Shown: piece after piece, positions 48,017-61,484 of the stretch
Position numbering within the stretch: position 1 is the stretch's first letter
How the letters are laid out: every line of letters starts with the position of its first letter
NCBI GenBank assembly: GCA_947179485.1
Contig: OX359246.1
Coordinates: forward strand, 30,070,001 to 30,134,000
Source: Allacma fusca
Taxonomy: Eukaryota; Arthropoda; Collembola; Symphypleona; Sminthuridae
Length of the DNA: 64,000 bases
Direction of reading: 5' to 3'
The notes under the pieces: generated by a model
Databases searched by the model: none
What the model was told of the DNA's origin: nothing
What the model saw: only the letters and a program-made list of their open reading frames with translations
Made by a program: the position numbers and the translations under genes

Positions 48017-48338
48017 CTTTACTGCTAGTACGTCGTAAATTTAACACGGTGCAGAATGGTAATCGTCAGAAATTTAACATTGCGCGGCATAGAAGTTGGT
48101 TCAAGACGTTACAAGGAGCTCAATAGGAAATGCAAGCATGATCTTCTGCTTGCAGAGAAAAGTAGAAGCGAGTTCTACTTCGCTTCTACAAGTAAAATCG
48201 ACCCTCTGCAAGTCGCCTCTGCAGCTCTGCAAGTTAAATGCTTGCAGAGGCGACCAATGTGAACAGAACTCGCAGCGCTACAAGTAAATAATTATTACAT
48301 ACTTGCAGAGGCGACGTTATGCTTGTGAACGGGGCATA

Positions 48339-50297
48339 ATTGATAAAGATATATGCAGATTGGACGTACACTTGATTTTGTCAATTTTGGATTACATTAC
48401 AAGCATGCATATTATTTAAAATTTTAAAGTTTTGCGTGTGCTATGTATCTATATGCCAGCATATATTATAGGATTATCCTTTGCTTTTACAGGCAAGAAT
48501 AATTAGACCCTTGGCGATGAAGATTCCAGGCATAGTTGGACAGTTAAACCTGTATTTATCGACTCTTAATCATTTTCAATAATAATTATTCTAGTCACTG
48601 TTTTTAAACGTTAGTAAGTCAGTAATCATTTGGACATTCGAGCGTTCGAAATTTATCAATTTATGTAATTGTTAAATTTATTGCGCTTGATTTAAACCCT
48701 ACACGTTAACCTTCAATCACTGATGTAGGAACATTCGGGTGAAACTATTGAGCGTATTGTGTTCCATTACAAGTTAACAAGGAACTTGTTTTATTTTGGA
48801 AGACGGAAACTGTATTTTGTAAAAATATCTGTTCAAATATTGCTTGGCGCCCTTTCCGGGAAAACTGATTTTCAAAATGAAGTAAATATACGCATATATA
48901 TCGTAGGCGTCTACATACGGTAGAGGCCAACTCAAGCGTTAAGTAAAAATAATTTATACATCAACTTACTTGAACTCATCATGACCCCAGTTGACTTTGC
49001 ATCCCAACCCACATTGCAATACTTTAGTTTTGCTAGATTATCCTACCTGGACCACAAGGCCAGTCTTGTTGCCACGTGTGTTAATCATTTCAAACTGATC
49101 CTTTTCGGTTCGTAAAAATATTCTTGAATATTGATAAAACTTGAAAAAGCATTTTGAAAGGGATGTATATAAGTAGTTTTATTTGCGTATTAACGTAATA
49201 AAATGACAAGTAAAAATAAATACGGAACAAAATTATTTGAATGTATTTCAAATGAAAAAGTCAGGTATGCATACATATATAAATATCAAATGCACTCATG
49301 AGTGCGAGTGCGAGGATCAAATTCTAGTCTTCTGACCTCATGAGGACGAGTGTGAGTGCAGGCTTGACAATTTTTAACATATCAGCGTGAGGATGAGTGC
49401 AGTTATTCCTTCAATTTGTATTGAGTGTGAGTGAAGTGCGAAAGAAAATGTGCATCTATGGTTCAGAATTACTTCAAATTTCTTATGTTTCTAGAATTTG
49501 ATGTAAAAACTAAAAACATTATTGATTAAAACAACTTTTGAAAAAGGTCTTCCGCATGGTTCATCCTTCACTCACAGTCGGGCCCTAGGGCTCTTTATAA
49601 GGACATTTTCATTACAAGGGGAAAAATGTTCAAGGTTTATCCGTATAACACACTGTACATCCACAGTGGTCACGGCGACATCCTGCGACATCTTCGGAAA
49701 TCTGTAATACCACCGCAGGGCTGCGGTGTCGTGATAAGCCGTAAATATAAAACGAAACCGAAAATAAACATCTTTAGCTATCGCAAAATACCCGATTTAA
49801 ATAAATTTGTCTCGTCTTCTCGTTGTCTTATTGTATCATATACAAAACTCATCATGTACAAATTGCCTGCTAGCAGCCTCAAAGTTGAGACACTTCGTTT
49901 AATTCAATAGTGAATCAAAATTTGAATTCAACTTAATTTCAGCACTGAATATTTCCATGTAAAATTTCAAAACCATAATATTTAATAATTTGTATACATA
50001 ATTACACAAACACAACAATGCAAAGTTCGTCCTGTGTGTACGCGTATACCAATAATTCGAGGGTTGGACTACTTCCACTGGGTATTGTTACTGGATGTAT
50101 AAGACGAAAGTGAACTTGTAGAAAGTTCCGAACAAGTAACAATAAAATACCTTCATTTATTAGTAAATACAGATTTTGTTTACTTTCATCAGGTTTTAAA
50201 GCAATTTAATCCGTACGACTTTTTAAATAACCATATATCTGCTTCTTAGCTTTGCCAAACCTTTGCAAGAGTACAAAAGCCAAATGAAGATTTTATT
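48339..50297. other. Interval downstream of the acid phosphatase, no gene seen
   Basis: About 2 kb of AT-rich sequence. A degenerate GAGTGCGAGTG/GAGTGTGAGTG tract lies at about 49290-49445 and resembles decayed tandem repeats. Chance frames of up to 94 codons are present. Confidence 0.35.
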
Positions 50298-51873
50298 CTA
50301 AGATGGTAAGCATTCTTGTTCGTAGTCCACAGGAATTAGAGTCTTGGTCCTTTCAGAAAAATTAGTCAACAGACATGGTTCACCACAAGTCCTAAACTGC
50401 AATTCCTGTGGCTCCTCTTCACTACTATTTCTATAAAATATCTATACAGAAAAAAAAGCAATTTGTCAAAATTTATTAAAACCTGGAATACCTGTAATTT
50501 GAGATGAAATTTGTTGATCATTTGAAGCACAAATACCTTCACTACATCCCCCTGAAAGGAGCTATCATGATGGAGCTCAAAGAGGAGGGCGGATCCAAAA
50601 GGAGGGTTCTCCAGTGTGTGAGGATCATAAATATCCAAAAGCTTCATTACAGTGTAAATTGGTAGGTCATGGGCGGAGTAGAGGGTCAGTTTTGGGGAGT
50701 CTTTAACCTCAAAGCCTTCCACTATCCATCCTAGTAATGACCCTCCGTATAATTTGCAGGCTTCCAGTGGGAGGTCCAGGGCATTTATAAAGTTGGAGAA
50801 GATGTTCACAAATGTTATCATTGCGGGACCATTTAGAGGAATTTCATCGATGTTAGTGTTCTAATTGAAAGAGATCAGAAGCGCTTCTTGTAGGAAACCC
50901 TGTAAATCCTGTCTTGGAAGGTTAACTTTTAGTAAATGCAGTACCATATATTTGTACAACATTCATTTTATGCTATTATTACATACATCAAATCCAGAAT
51001 TTATTGGAACGGAAGTATTCCCACTTTTCCCAGTGATGTCTTTTACTATCTTCTTGATGTTTTCATCTGCCCCGGACAGATTCTCCAAAAAGGCTTGGAC
51101 AGAGGATGAAAAGAGCTGGAGCATCCGTGGGCATTTAAAATTATGGTTTAAGTACTGTGTAAATATAATTTTTGCAATGCATCAAATCAGTCCTATGTAC
51201 ATTTATAAAATAAAATTTACTTGAAAGTAATCTGTGATTACAAATCTGCTTACTATGTCATTCTCACGGAGTAAAGTTTTAACGGGGATCGGCTCATAAG
51301 GAATAGTGTTTCCCTTGCTCCAATGGGATGACACACTAAAAGCTTTGTAAATCCCATACGCTACCAGATTAGCACTCATGATAGTTCTCTCCACGTCCGA
51401 ACTGATGAGGAAGATCTCACTGGGTTTGAATTCGGACCTTAAAATGTGGGGGTACCTCTTGCGGATAAACTGTCCCAAGTCGAACATTTGCTTTTTCCCT
51501 TCCTAGTAAATTTTTAAATATGACCCATGAGACCTTGCACAAATTTGCAGGTCTATTGATTATTTAATACATATGTATACATACAGGTCACCTCGGTCAG
51601 TTGACTTGTGGGAGGCCACGTGGTTTCAGTCGGACGCTCACCATGCCGAAAAATCTGGAAATATTCAAGAACGCATATTACTTTGAAAAATAATTATTAT
51701 TTCCAATGGTAAAAATCACATTTAATTTGTATTCACTGCTCATTGCGTACACCACATTATATTTGCACTGGACTTACTATTTGAACGGACTTGAGCTCAG
51801 TGGCTTCTGTACCATTGCCCTGGAGGAGCATCTGAAGAATTAGAATCAGCAGGAATATTTTTCTGATATACAT
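50298..51873 (-). CDS. Secreted histidine acid phosphatase, six exons
   Basis: This phosphomonoesterase of the histidine acid phosphatase (branch 2, prostatic/lysosomal type) superfamily hydrolyses phosphate esters through a phospho-histidine. Minus-strand exons are 51873-51778, 51654-51592, 51502-51221, 51154-50987, 50860-50537 and 50441-50298, all phase 0, summing to 358 residues. Exon 1 encodes a signal peptide (KIFLLILILQMLLQG). Exon 2 carries the catalytic RHGERP. Exon 3 has the substrate-binding SSDVERTIMSA. Exon 4 has CPRM, exon 5 the proton-donor pair in SAHDLP. Exon 6 has the YRN strand, two Cys in RTCGEPC, and ends IPVDYEQECLPS, typical of the family. There is no C-terminal membrane span, so a secreted or lysosomal-lumen enzyme is expected. 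AATAAA begins immediately after the stop (50297-50292). Introns are 77-130 bases. The catalytic set looks complete. Confidence 0.95.
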
Positions 51874-52845
51874 AATTAATTAGTCGAAAATATACGGAAA
51901 TCTAGATCGGGATGAATAACTCTAAAAAGCTAAAATAATCGGTCAGTCCTGCCCTGGAGTCTATACTATAACAATCAGAAGCTATAACTTAAAATTCTGC
52001 GATTTAATATTAAGTTGCAGAACTATTCAGGAAGTGTGATGCTTAAAAACTCAAGTCTCCGTGTATCCCCTTAATTATTTATAGTGAGCTCCGTTGAAAA
52101 TAGCAAGAGTTTATACTCGCAGTAAAATATTTTTACATGTCGAAATCCTCACATTTTGATGAATGGGATGGGACCGAAAGTTATGACACCTGAATAATTC
52201 ATATTTGAACCGTTATGTAATTGTAATTTAGATATAATTATGTACATAAGTAATTACATTAAATGAATTCAATCGTAAAAATCATTTTGGTGTCACATGT
52301 TCAGCGATAAGATATAACTTTAGGCATTTGACAGAATAATAAGTTATCAGCTCATAACTGCAGCTACATATGCTAAAGTCAGAAACAAAGTTCAGAGAGG
52401 AAGGGAATTCATCATAGGGGAATTTACTACCCATTCCTGTATAATATTTTGTGTTATGTGCTTATACCAATCAAAATAAGCTTATACTAATAATAAGATT
52501 CGCCAGTAAAATTTGAATAGTATTATGTCGAAGGTTCCTTGATAATGTGTAAAATATGCATATCAATTTTATTGCTAGTAGATCAATTACATAGTATAGT
52601 CTAACAGTATCAGGTTGTTTATTAAACTAGTGTGTATAGAAATGCGTACGGTCAATAAAAAGTAAGTCAAAATTTCCTATTCAGATCAAGTTAAAGTCAA
52701 ATCTTAAAAATTAACTTGGGCTGGACGAGAGCGAAACGCCGGGGAAGTCTTCAAAAGCGTGCTACTTAATTAGCCCGTAAATTAACAAAAGTTGTAAAAT
52801 TTATAAGTCATGTAAAGTAATTTGAATCTACAGTATCCCATGTTT
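51874..52845. other. Intergenic interval, promoter side of acid phosphatase
   Basis: About 970 AT-rich bases between the phosphatase start and the end of the next minus-strand gene. No coding or structured element was seen. Confidence 0.4.
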
Positions 52846-54455
52846 TTAATTTATTTCAGTGTATTCCTTCCGCTTCCAAGTGCAGAGCAGCACCACAATG
52901 GCAATAATGAGGCAAATGACGGAGACACCCCCCAGCAAATACGTCCATGAATGATGCGTCAGAGTTTCCCCTGTGAATTAATTTTCCAGCATAATTTTCA
53001 ATAGAATAATTAATCAGAATTGGGCACAAGTAGGAAAAGCGACAAAGAACATTAAGAAATCAATTTTCCTTCGGGACCCTGCCCAAGCTCTGCAAATGGA
53101 GGATAATTTTCGGATCTTACATCCATAACAATATCTAATTACTACACACAGTGGGATTTGTTTTCAAAAGCACCCGTCCAAATTTTAAAATTTTATCTTA
53201 CCGCAACTTTTCCTCACAGCGACTTACGAGGGAAAAAGATAAAATTTGGAGAATTAAAATGTGAGCAATCGTTTTTACTCTTGTGTGGGAGAAACTGGAT
53301 ATTATTTAGATACTTAAGAGGGTCTCTTCCAGTACGAGCATACACTGTATAGGTACAATCATTTATGAATAAAATATTTTAACTCCCATACACAGTCCAG
53401 CACCGAAGTCAGATCCTGTGGCCTTCACCTCTCGTCTCTCCCTCCCTTGCCTGATGTCCTCCGGGATTCTGTCTTGGACCTCCTCCTGGTCTTCTTCAGT
53501 CCTCAATGAAGCTGGGCTTGGGCTTCTCTTGTAGATGGGATAACCTACATCGTTCAATAGCTTCTTTCCTTCCTATTCCCATATAGTTACAGGTGTATTA
53601 AAAATAATTATTACACGTGCATGCATGCATTTACACAATTTTATTTGAATTCCGCAACTAGTATTTACATACATAGAATAAAATTAGCATGACCCCATAT
53701 AATTACCTCATTATCAATATATCAAAATTGTACGAGCTATTAAGGAGTTTCAGTGCTTATAGAGTTTAGCAAGGTAGTGGTTGATTTACTTAAGAACTTA
53801 CCCGTGGACAATATAATAGAAACCTATTAGTTGTTTTGCTGTTAAGTAAACTCAAACCATATGGAATACAAATTTGAAATTCGGGGAACACATTAATAAT
53901 GTTTAAGAATTTGTAAAATATTTTATGATTTGACCAAAATATACAAATACCCAGTAAATTGCAACCTTATGTTACCTTCGTCAGGGCATTGTTTGGATGT
54001 TGGGAAGAGATCCCAGGATTTACTCCTTCTCCCCGCTTCTTTTGGAAACTCTGTAATGAATTAATTCCAAAAACACTTATTATTCCTTTATTTTATTTAT
54101 TTTTCATATTTCCATGTTATTCTTGTTCTTATGTTAAAACTCCATAGGATGATTACGTCCTAGTGCCAAAATGAAAATTAGAAGATGAGGGCAATTCCTA
54201 TTCAAAAATCAGACTATATTTTTATTGCGATGGGACTGAAGACGGAAAATATTGGAGGATGTTTAGTATCTATAGTTTGTAAAATTGTAGTAATTTATGA
54301 AGATTGTTTTCCCTGCGCATAAACGGGATTTTATTTGTAGGGATTTTACTTACATTGAGTATAATGCTATCAGATTTGAATCCTGTAGCTAAAGTCCCGA
54401 CGAGTACTGCCTCCAGAAGCAGAGAGACGCTGAGCATTACTTTTGAGAATTGCAT
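52846..54455 (-). CDS. Small type I membrane protein, copy 1, unknown function
   Basis: Exons are 54455-54354, 54050-53976, 53572-53392 and 52970-52846 (phases 0, 0, 1), encoding 160 residues. Exon 1 is a signal peptide (VMLSVSLLLEAVLVGTLATG). Exons 2 and 3 encode a short, polar, disordered-looking ectodomain that begins exon 3 with EGKKLLNDVGYPIYKR and is rich in Glu, Arg, Asp. Exon 4 has a Trp-flanked linker (WETLTHHSWT), one membrane span (VSVICLIIAIVVLLCTW) and a nine-residue tail KRKEYTEIN with a possible YxxI sorting signal. There are no cysteine pairs outside the membrane span. Copy 2 at 57.9-59.4 kb has the same exon plan. The donor of exon 3 was chosen to match copy 2. AATAAA overlaps the last codons. 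Confidence 0.75.
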
Positions 54456-57400
54456 TTGAAGAATTTATTCAAATAAAAATGGTAACTCATAGGAACAAAA
54501 CTATTGCCTTACTACCTTCAAGCTTGGACAGCTAATGAAGGAACTCATTTGATTGATTTTGGGAGAAGGAAAAGAGCAACAAACCCAAACTCTTATCAGA
54601 GAATTAATAAACGCATACCTCAACGCTCGATTGGGATTGATATCAATGATAGATTATTTTTGATGCGCAAAAACTTTTTTTATTAGTGCTTTTTGCTTGG
54701 CAAATTAAATAAAAATTCCTCTGGTTATGTTTACGTAGAGCTTTTGCAACTTAAAAAGAAATGTTTAGATTAGCTGTCAAAATAGATCTACTGTGGGTAG
54801 AGTATAGGAAACTATTTTCTTCCTCCTTGTATTTGTGCATTATGAGTTGCTATTATTTCGCCAACTCTACATTTTTGTATCTACAGTATCTATATATAAC
54901 CAGATGGCTAGCCAATGGAAAGTGTATTATTCGGACTATGTAGAAGGGTATTTTCCTTGAAACCAGAACGGTCCTATTTTTAGCAGTTATATTTGTGTGT
55001 ACTAAGGCTTTTAATGAATAAATTTAGAAATCCCATCATGCAAATATTTGGTCATTTCTTCAGTTATTTGTAGATTGTAATAAATGCGATTTTTGCCCTG
55101 GTTATAATAACTTATTACATAAAATTAAACTAGATTGATCTATTTTATGTTCCTTCGTTCGGAACATTCAAAACAATGTTATTGAATCATACTGTTTGTA
55201 TTTCCTGACAGCAGGGGAGAATACAATAATAATTAAAAGGGATATTACAGATTCGATTATATACATACACGGTCCGGCACTGATTATCCCTACCCTTGCA
55301 GAGCACTTGCAGTGGCTATATATCATGGTTCAGATAAGCACTTTTATTTACAAACTTCCTCACCATAGATCACAAAGTAAACAAATGTCACATCACAAAT
55401 CCACCTCTGTTTTTATTTTCATTGAACTCTGTAGATATAGGCGTGCAAACAAAACAATGCACATTGAAATAGGGCGCCTGCAGGTAATTTTCCATTGCAA
55501 CTGATTAATAATTTGAAACGGAAGATCCAAGATACAGTTTGCAGGCTTTGTTAATTTACTTGTATTCTTGTTCCTACAAAATTGCAAAAAAATGATATAA
55601 GAAGCGAACATACCTATAATAATAATTATTAAATAAAATCCCAGATTTCACATCGCAGTTTATCGAAACTGTATGAGATTCCTGCTGGATGCAAGGTCTG
55701 CGAGCAAATACACCTGAAATCCTGTCATAGGATAGGAGAATGTATTTATACAGTGGACGTATTTATAGCATCATTTTCATTACACTGTATACAATCATCA
55801 CCATTATCCCCACGAAACGTTTGTATGTAATTACGCATACAGTGGAATACTGCTCATATATTAACTGGATAAAAATCCAGTCTCCTCAAACATAAACAGA
55901 TTTCCTTGGAGGTTCTCGCTGAAATGCTTCAGTTCGTCAAAAACTTGTTTTAGAATCCTACAATTTAGGGTACCATAGCAAGCGTTTAGAAAAATCCCAT
56001 GAGTTGCGGAGATCATAAATCCTCCGAGCGGAGTACGTTGAGACGTTTTTAGAAAAATCTCGGAATTCCTTTAATATAGAGAGAATCTAGCGAAGCAAAG
56101 CGGGCATTCAAGTATGGATTATAACCGCCAAATTTGTCATGCTCCCTCTCCTGCAGTTGACGCTCACATGTGCATACTTTGGCATGTTACTTTGGTGCTT
56201 GGTGCTCAACTTACACATATTTGTTTTTTAGCTTGTTTCAGTTATTACTTAAAAAGTAGACAGTATTGGAAAACTGTGGGATTGTTGTTAAAATTTGATT
56301 TCAACCCCTATATTTCAATCCCAGATTATATAGATACTTGGGATTGGGAATGCAAAAATAGAATATTATGAAGTGTTTAATTCATACTGGTTCCGGCAGA
56401 CTGAATCACTGCGCGTACAAGCAAAATGGATTGGATATGTGGAATTTTGTTTATGTATTCAAATGTTTACTGCAGTTAGATTAATTTTTTAGATAAATGG
56501 GAATAGCTGTAGCTACATGTAATTATACAATTGTCTGGAAATTAAAATACTACATACAAAATAATAGCAAAAGAGCTTAGGAAGGGTTACGTTTGTATGC
56601 ATAGTACAAGTCATATGGGATAGTAAACATATGGGCTTGTATATGTATGTGTCTTATTATAAGTTAAATTTATTAAAGTAATTACTAATTCTAGTACAAC
56701 ATTTTAAATGATTGTGTTGCTTTTGGCTTCAAGATTTATAGTAATCCAAAATCTTTTACGAGGGCTAATTTCTATTAGGCATACAAAAGCAACTCTTTCT
56801 AAGTTTTTATGCTATACTTATATTATACAGTACATGTATTTAATACCTTTTCAAGATAAAATGGGCTTCGAAATATCATTGATGTTAAAATGTGTTGCGT
56901 GAAAAATCTTAAAATTTATAACTGTACCAAGATAGTTTTTGTCTATTTTCAATTCTTTACCACAACAGAAGGGATTAAAATTCAAGTCCAATACACAACA
57001 CTGGGACTAAATGTTTACTTTACATATGGATCGTGTTTAATCAGAATCGGTCGGGGGGGGGGGGGGTAGGGGGTGACAATCCCGGGGTTATCTTTGTCCA
57101 AAATTTTCTAATAATTATTGTAATTTAAAAAAAATAATATAAGAATTAAATTTTGTAAACGAATTTGTACTTTATCACTAAACTCTGTATTTTATTAAAA
57201 CCATAGGTAAGAATGCAAGGTAAGAATAGGTAAGAATTTGTTATTCTTGTGCTCAAAGATCATTATTAATCTGCCTTTATCCTAAGCTTAGGATAAGTTT
57301 ATAGATTTAGAGTTATAAGCTCGAAACATTTCTACGAATGAAATTATATTGTGCTCAAATGGAATTTGTTTATCCTTATCTAATTGTTACTGGTTGTGAT

Positions 57401-57918
57401 TGTGATTCTGTAGTAAATGTCATATGAATACCCCTCAGAATAGAGATCTCGGGGTTATTATTCTCTCACACTAAAGCTTTGATAGAGGGAATCACATTGT
57501 ATATTCAAAATTACATCTACTTAGGTTACAGGTAATACTAGATGCAGGTCTTTTGATGTTCATAAAATTCAAAGCATTTGTATCAGTAAAGTTGTTTTAT
57601 TTACCCCTTAAAAACTTATGTATTTAAAATGGACCATAAAGTACAATGCATTTCATTACACCTGAAATAGTTATATATATATAATTATTATTATAGTAGG
57701 AATTATACATCGACAGTACACAGTATTTAAAATATAATTCAGATCAAGACAATTAAAGTGCTTGGTACAGGAAACAAAATACCTTATAACCAGCAGTTCA
57801 GACAAGGATTTCAGAATCACTGGTATGTGTTAAGTCACAGTAATATTTTTGAAATACTGACAATGTCAGAAATCTCAGTCAGTAGTAATAAAATTATTAC
57901 TACACAAAAACTAACTTC
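54456..57918. other. Intergenic interval between the two small membrane protein genes
   Basis: About 3.5 kb with no supported gene. A G-run of about 15 lies at 57052-57066. Frames of up to 102 codons (55196-55504) lack signal or motif support. Confidence 0.4.
57052..57066. repeat. Poly(G) tract
   Basis: About 15 consecutive G, followed by TAGGGGG; rare in this AT-rich surrounding. Confidence 0.9.
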
Positions 57919-59419
57919 TTACACTTCAGTATACTCTGTTCGTTTATGTTTGCAAGCCAAAACTGCCACAGCCCCAACAATGCATATGAGGGAAATTGCA
58001 CCAAGTGCAATCGTCCAGGTGTGATGTGTTATGGTTTCCCCTGGAAAATTCGTAAAGTTTCAATTATTTGTATTTAAAAATAAAGGGATATTATAGATAT
58101 AGAGACTGGACTGTAAATATTCCAGGAAATTATAATATAATATAAAAACATACATAATGTAACTCCAAATTGTCCCTCAGGAGGGGTCTCTCTTTTGTTT
58201 CTTGTTTGATCGACTTGTTCGGAACTTTTGACGTTCACCTCTGCTGATTGCGAGATAATCTCATTGTCAGATGTCCGTCCGCCTTGATCCTTCTGATGGT
58301 TGTACAAACCTATATCGTGTATTAGCTTCTTTCCTTCCTACACAATTATTATAGAAACCCATAAATGTAATTTTATAATCGGAAGTTGCATTTAAAGCCT
58401 ATATATAGCCAACTCGTCTCGCACATTTGCACATATGAATTTGAGGCTTATCAGGATTAATGATGTGATCGGAGTATAGATAGCGCTGCAAGTGTGTCAT
58501 GGTTGCATTTCAAGCACAGAGTTTACATCATAAAAATAAGTTCCACAACCTTACAGCGTCAAAACAGGAGTTACATATTTGTCACAAAAACTTACCCGGA
58601 GCATTACAAAACTTATCAGTTGTTCATATGTATGTATCTGTTGAATCAACTATGTACCACACTCTGTTAGTGCAAGAATACCAAGAATTGCATTTTTACA
58701 TAACAAAATCAAGGTATTATGTAATTTATATCATAATTCAGCAGCAAGTCTTTTCCCTGATGGGAAAATTAACTGCAGTTATTCTATTTCAATTTTTTAC
58801 CTTATTGAGTTCCACATTGGAAAGGTGCTCCGAAGCCTTGAAATCTGCGCCCTGGAAAACATTTTGTAAGAAAAGTATAAATTAAATAAACACATTTACG
58901 CTCAAGTTAATTTAAATGAACACAATAATTAATAATATTTATTAAATAAATAATAATTCAATCCAACAGCTATCCCTACATTACTGTTAACAACCCCTTA
59001 CAAAATAATTCAAACTATCGAAGGAAAAATTCAAAAAACAATTCAAAATGACAAATCAATTTAAACCGAACAAAAGTACAGATTTTTAGAATGCTCAGGA
59101 ATAATTTAATTGACAACAATTTTATTTACAATATATATTTAATTGTATTTCCTGTATTTTTGTCTCTCGTACATTTTTAACGAAACTGTGCATTTACAAC
59201 ATGTCATTGTTGTCAAACAAATAGCTAATTATTACAGTTTCAGCAAAATGTGACACAAGGAATTTTTTTGATCAAACGGTGTTAATATTTAACCCTTTGA
59301 ACACAAAGTATTTATTTCCAGCGATTACTTACATCAAAACTTTTGGGGACTGTCAAACCAAATACTACTTCTACAAGAAGAAGTAGAACTAACATTGATT
59401 TCGGATTGAGTAGTTGCAT
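57919..59419 (-). CDS. Small type I membrane protein, copy 2
   Basis: Exons are 59419-59333, 58851-58801, 58337-58154 and 58040-57919, phases 0, 0, 1 as in copy 1, encoding 147 residues. The signal peptide is MLVLLLLVEVVFG within exon 1, after the first ATG. Exon 2 is shorter than in copy 1 (17 against 25 codons) and unrelated in sequence. Exon 3 opens EGKKLIHDIGLYN, nearly the same as copy 1, then diverges into a polar Glu/Gln/Asn-rich ectodomain. Exon 4 opens with WETITHHTWT, has one membrane span (AISLICIVGAVAVLACKH) and ends KRTEYTEV, matching the copy 1 tail. The conserved parts are thus the exon 3 start and the membrane/tail exon, while the middle evolves quickly. Confidence 0.75.
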
Positions 59420-60751
59420 ATTTCACGGATTCAAGCAAAAGAAAATAATAGATTGAAAGTTCATGAAAGAGAAAAATTGAGTGTGGAATAGTATCTACTG
59501 GAATTAGCTCCCGAATAAGAGGAGTCCTCCTCTTGCTCGGGCTTAAATGGGAGCAAAACTCAAGGATGTGACAAGGTTTTTATCAGTTTAAAACTTACGA
59601 ATAATATTTTTCAACAAGAGGGTTTACAGATAGCAATGATACGAGGAAGTTTTGCTCCGGTCATAGCATTGCGTATTAGTATTTCGTAGACATTTTGCTG
59701 CTCTGAATTGCAAAATGATTGATGCTTTATCCTCCGAGGGCACCTTGATAAATCCGACTTGCATACTCATATTATACAAGGGATTTTTTCTGCAATGCTT
59801 TAGGCACTATTACTTGTGTATATGTACTTATGACGCTCTAATTTTGTGGAATGGATTATATCACAATTATTATTGGTCATTGGTTCATTGTCAGTCCCGT
59901 CAAGAGGTGATAGCGATAGTAGAGTTCACAAACAATTGAATCAACGTAGATTCCACCACTTGAAATGTGCAAAAGAGCACGTACAACTGGGAAGGGTTAT
60001 GGAAACTTATGTAATACTATTGAGATTCATGTAGATACCTATCTATATTTAACTAGCGATTAGTAGTGATGAGGTCCATTGAGATTTAGTATGTCATGAA
60101 AATTTTCCGTTGGGTCTAAGATTTTATCTGTTGTCAAAACTGAAGGAAAATTGACAGATTATGTGGTCAGTAGATTGACAGACAGATCCTCTTGTCAGAG
60201 TTGATTCAAGTAACTATTACTGCTGAATTTAATTATTAGTGTGAACCCTTTTGTAATTAGATCTGAACTGCAATTTTATTGTTGTAGGGATTTTTAGCTC
60301 CTGAAAATATCCGAATTTTACAAATTACCTACTTAAATAAACTTTTTAAGGAAAGGATTTTTCATATGACTTAACAGTAAACCGTAAACATTGTATAGAA
60401 GAAATAATATCAAATCGCCGGAATTATCCTCTAAATTTTATCCACTAAACAGCAAGTAAAGATGAATGATGGTCTTAAGAAAAGGTATATTCCCAGTCGG
60501 ACGAAATCAGTCTGGTTCAAGAAAAAACACTATGCATGAAATGCATCTGTGGTTATTGTCATTGGACAAGCTTTTCCACACGAAATGATTTACAAGTTTT
60601 TTTTTTTTGCATATCATTTTAAATCTGCTATTATGTCAAAAAATTTCAATCAATAGAATAATAATTACATACAAATCCTGCGCGCCATCTAGGTGCAAGA
60701 GTGTACACTCTCTTATAATTTTTAGGGTCAGTAGACTGGAGATAATGAAGT

Positions 60752-60928
60752 TACATGAGATCATAGATGGGCATTTTTCTCTCCCTCTGCCTCCTTGTGC
60801 GAGGGATGGAATATAGTCTACTGGCACTCTCCCTCGCCATCCAACGAGCGACACGTTACGGATTGTCCTCGTCCTCACCCCCGTGAGGTGCTAATTTTAA
60901 AATACACCCCTCTCCCTCGCCCTCGTTA
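60752..60928 (-). repeat. CCCTCG-rich dispersed repeat, copy 1
   Basis: Read on the minus strand it contains GAGGGCGAGGGAGAGG, further GAGG-type units and TGCCCATCTATGATCTCATG, the same landmarks in the same order as copy 2 at 62.1 kb. Confidence 0.55.
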
Positions 60929-61484
60929 TTTTACATTACACGCAAATAACACCCCTACAATTTCCTACAATCCCTAAGCTTTCAAATAACTTTTTCACGG
61001 ACTCCTGTTAAAATATGACAGGTTTAAAACATGTAGACTTCATTGTTAAATTTCGGTCCTGAAGACATCAAACAACTTTGAATGGTGTCTTGTTCGCTCC
61101 TGGCCACAACCTCGGAGCGTATTAAATTGCTCTCTAAAAAGCCCAATCAAGTCGTTGCAAGCGATTGCAAAATATTATTTAAGTGGCGAGGGAGTAAATA
61201 ATTATTGTTAATTTAGAAACAATGTGACACCTTTGACTTTCTGTTTCTTTCAGAATGTATCCCAGTTGTCATTTTTGGTCCTGATGCACATTTTCTTAAC
61301 CTTTCTCTCCGGTCATGCCTTACATGCTCCCAATTCTAAACCTAAGAACTTTCGGATAGCTTAGAAAGTGTATAAAATTTCATATAACTTGTGGTTCAAA
61401 AATATTTGACGAAAAATTTGCTGTTGAAATAAACAACTACTGTACTCAAAATTGTGCTCCTCGTTGATACAGGTTTTACCCGTG

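Larger units (their letters stand above)
47249..48338. mobile_element. Terminal-inverted-repeat DNA element, apparently non-autonomous
   Basis: The left end (ATGCTTCGTTCACATTGCA) and the reverse complement of the right end (ATGCCCCGTTCACAAGCAT) match, and matching continues through about 100 bases, including an exact inner block AGTTCTGTTCACATT and an AATTTACTTG/TATTTACTTG block. Both subterminal regions are loaded with CTGCAAG and CTTGCAG motifs, plus GAGGCGAC repeats on the right, the kind of repeated sites that transposases of hAT, P or similar families bind. The roughly 1.1-kb body contains two related palindromes and no transposase-like frame. I could not settle the exact ends or a target-site duplication, so the superfamily is open. 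Confidence 0.65.

Noticed and set aside
50366-50536. Reading the phosphatase exon straight through to a stop at 50366
   Set aside because: The read-through part has no family similarity, whereas splicing from 50537 to 50441 restores the conserved YRN strand and Cys-containing C-terminus.
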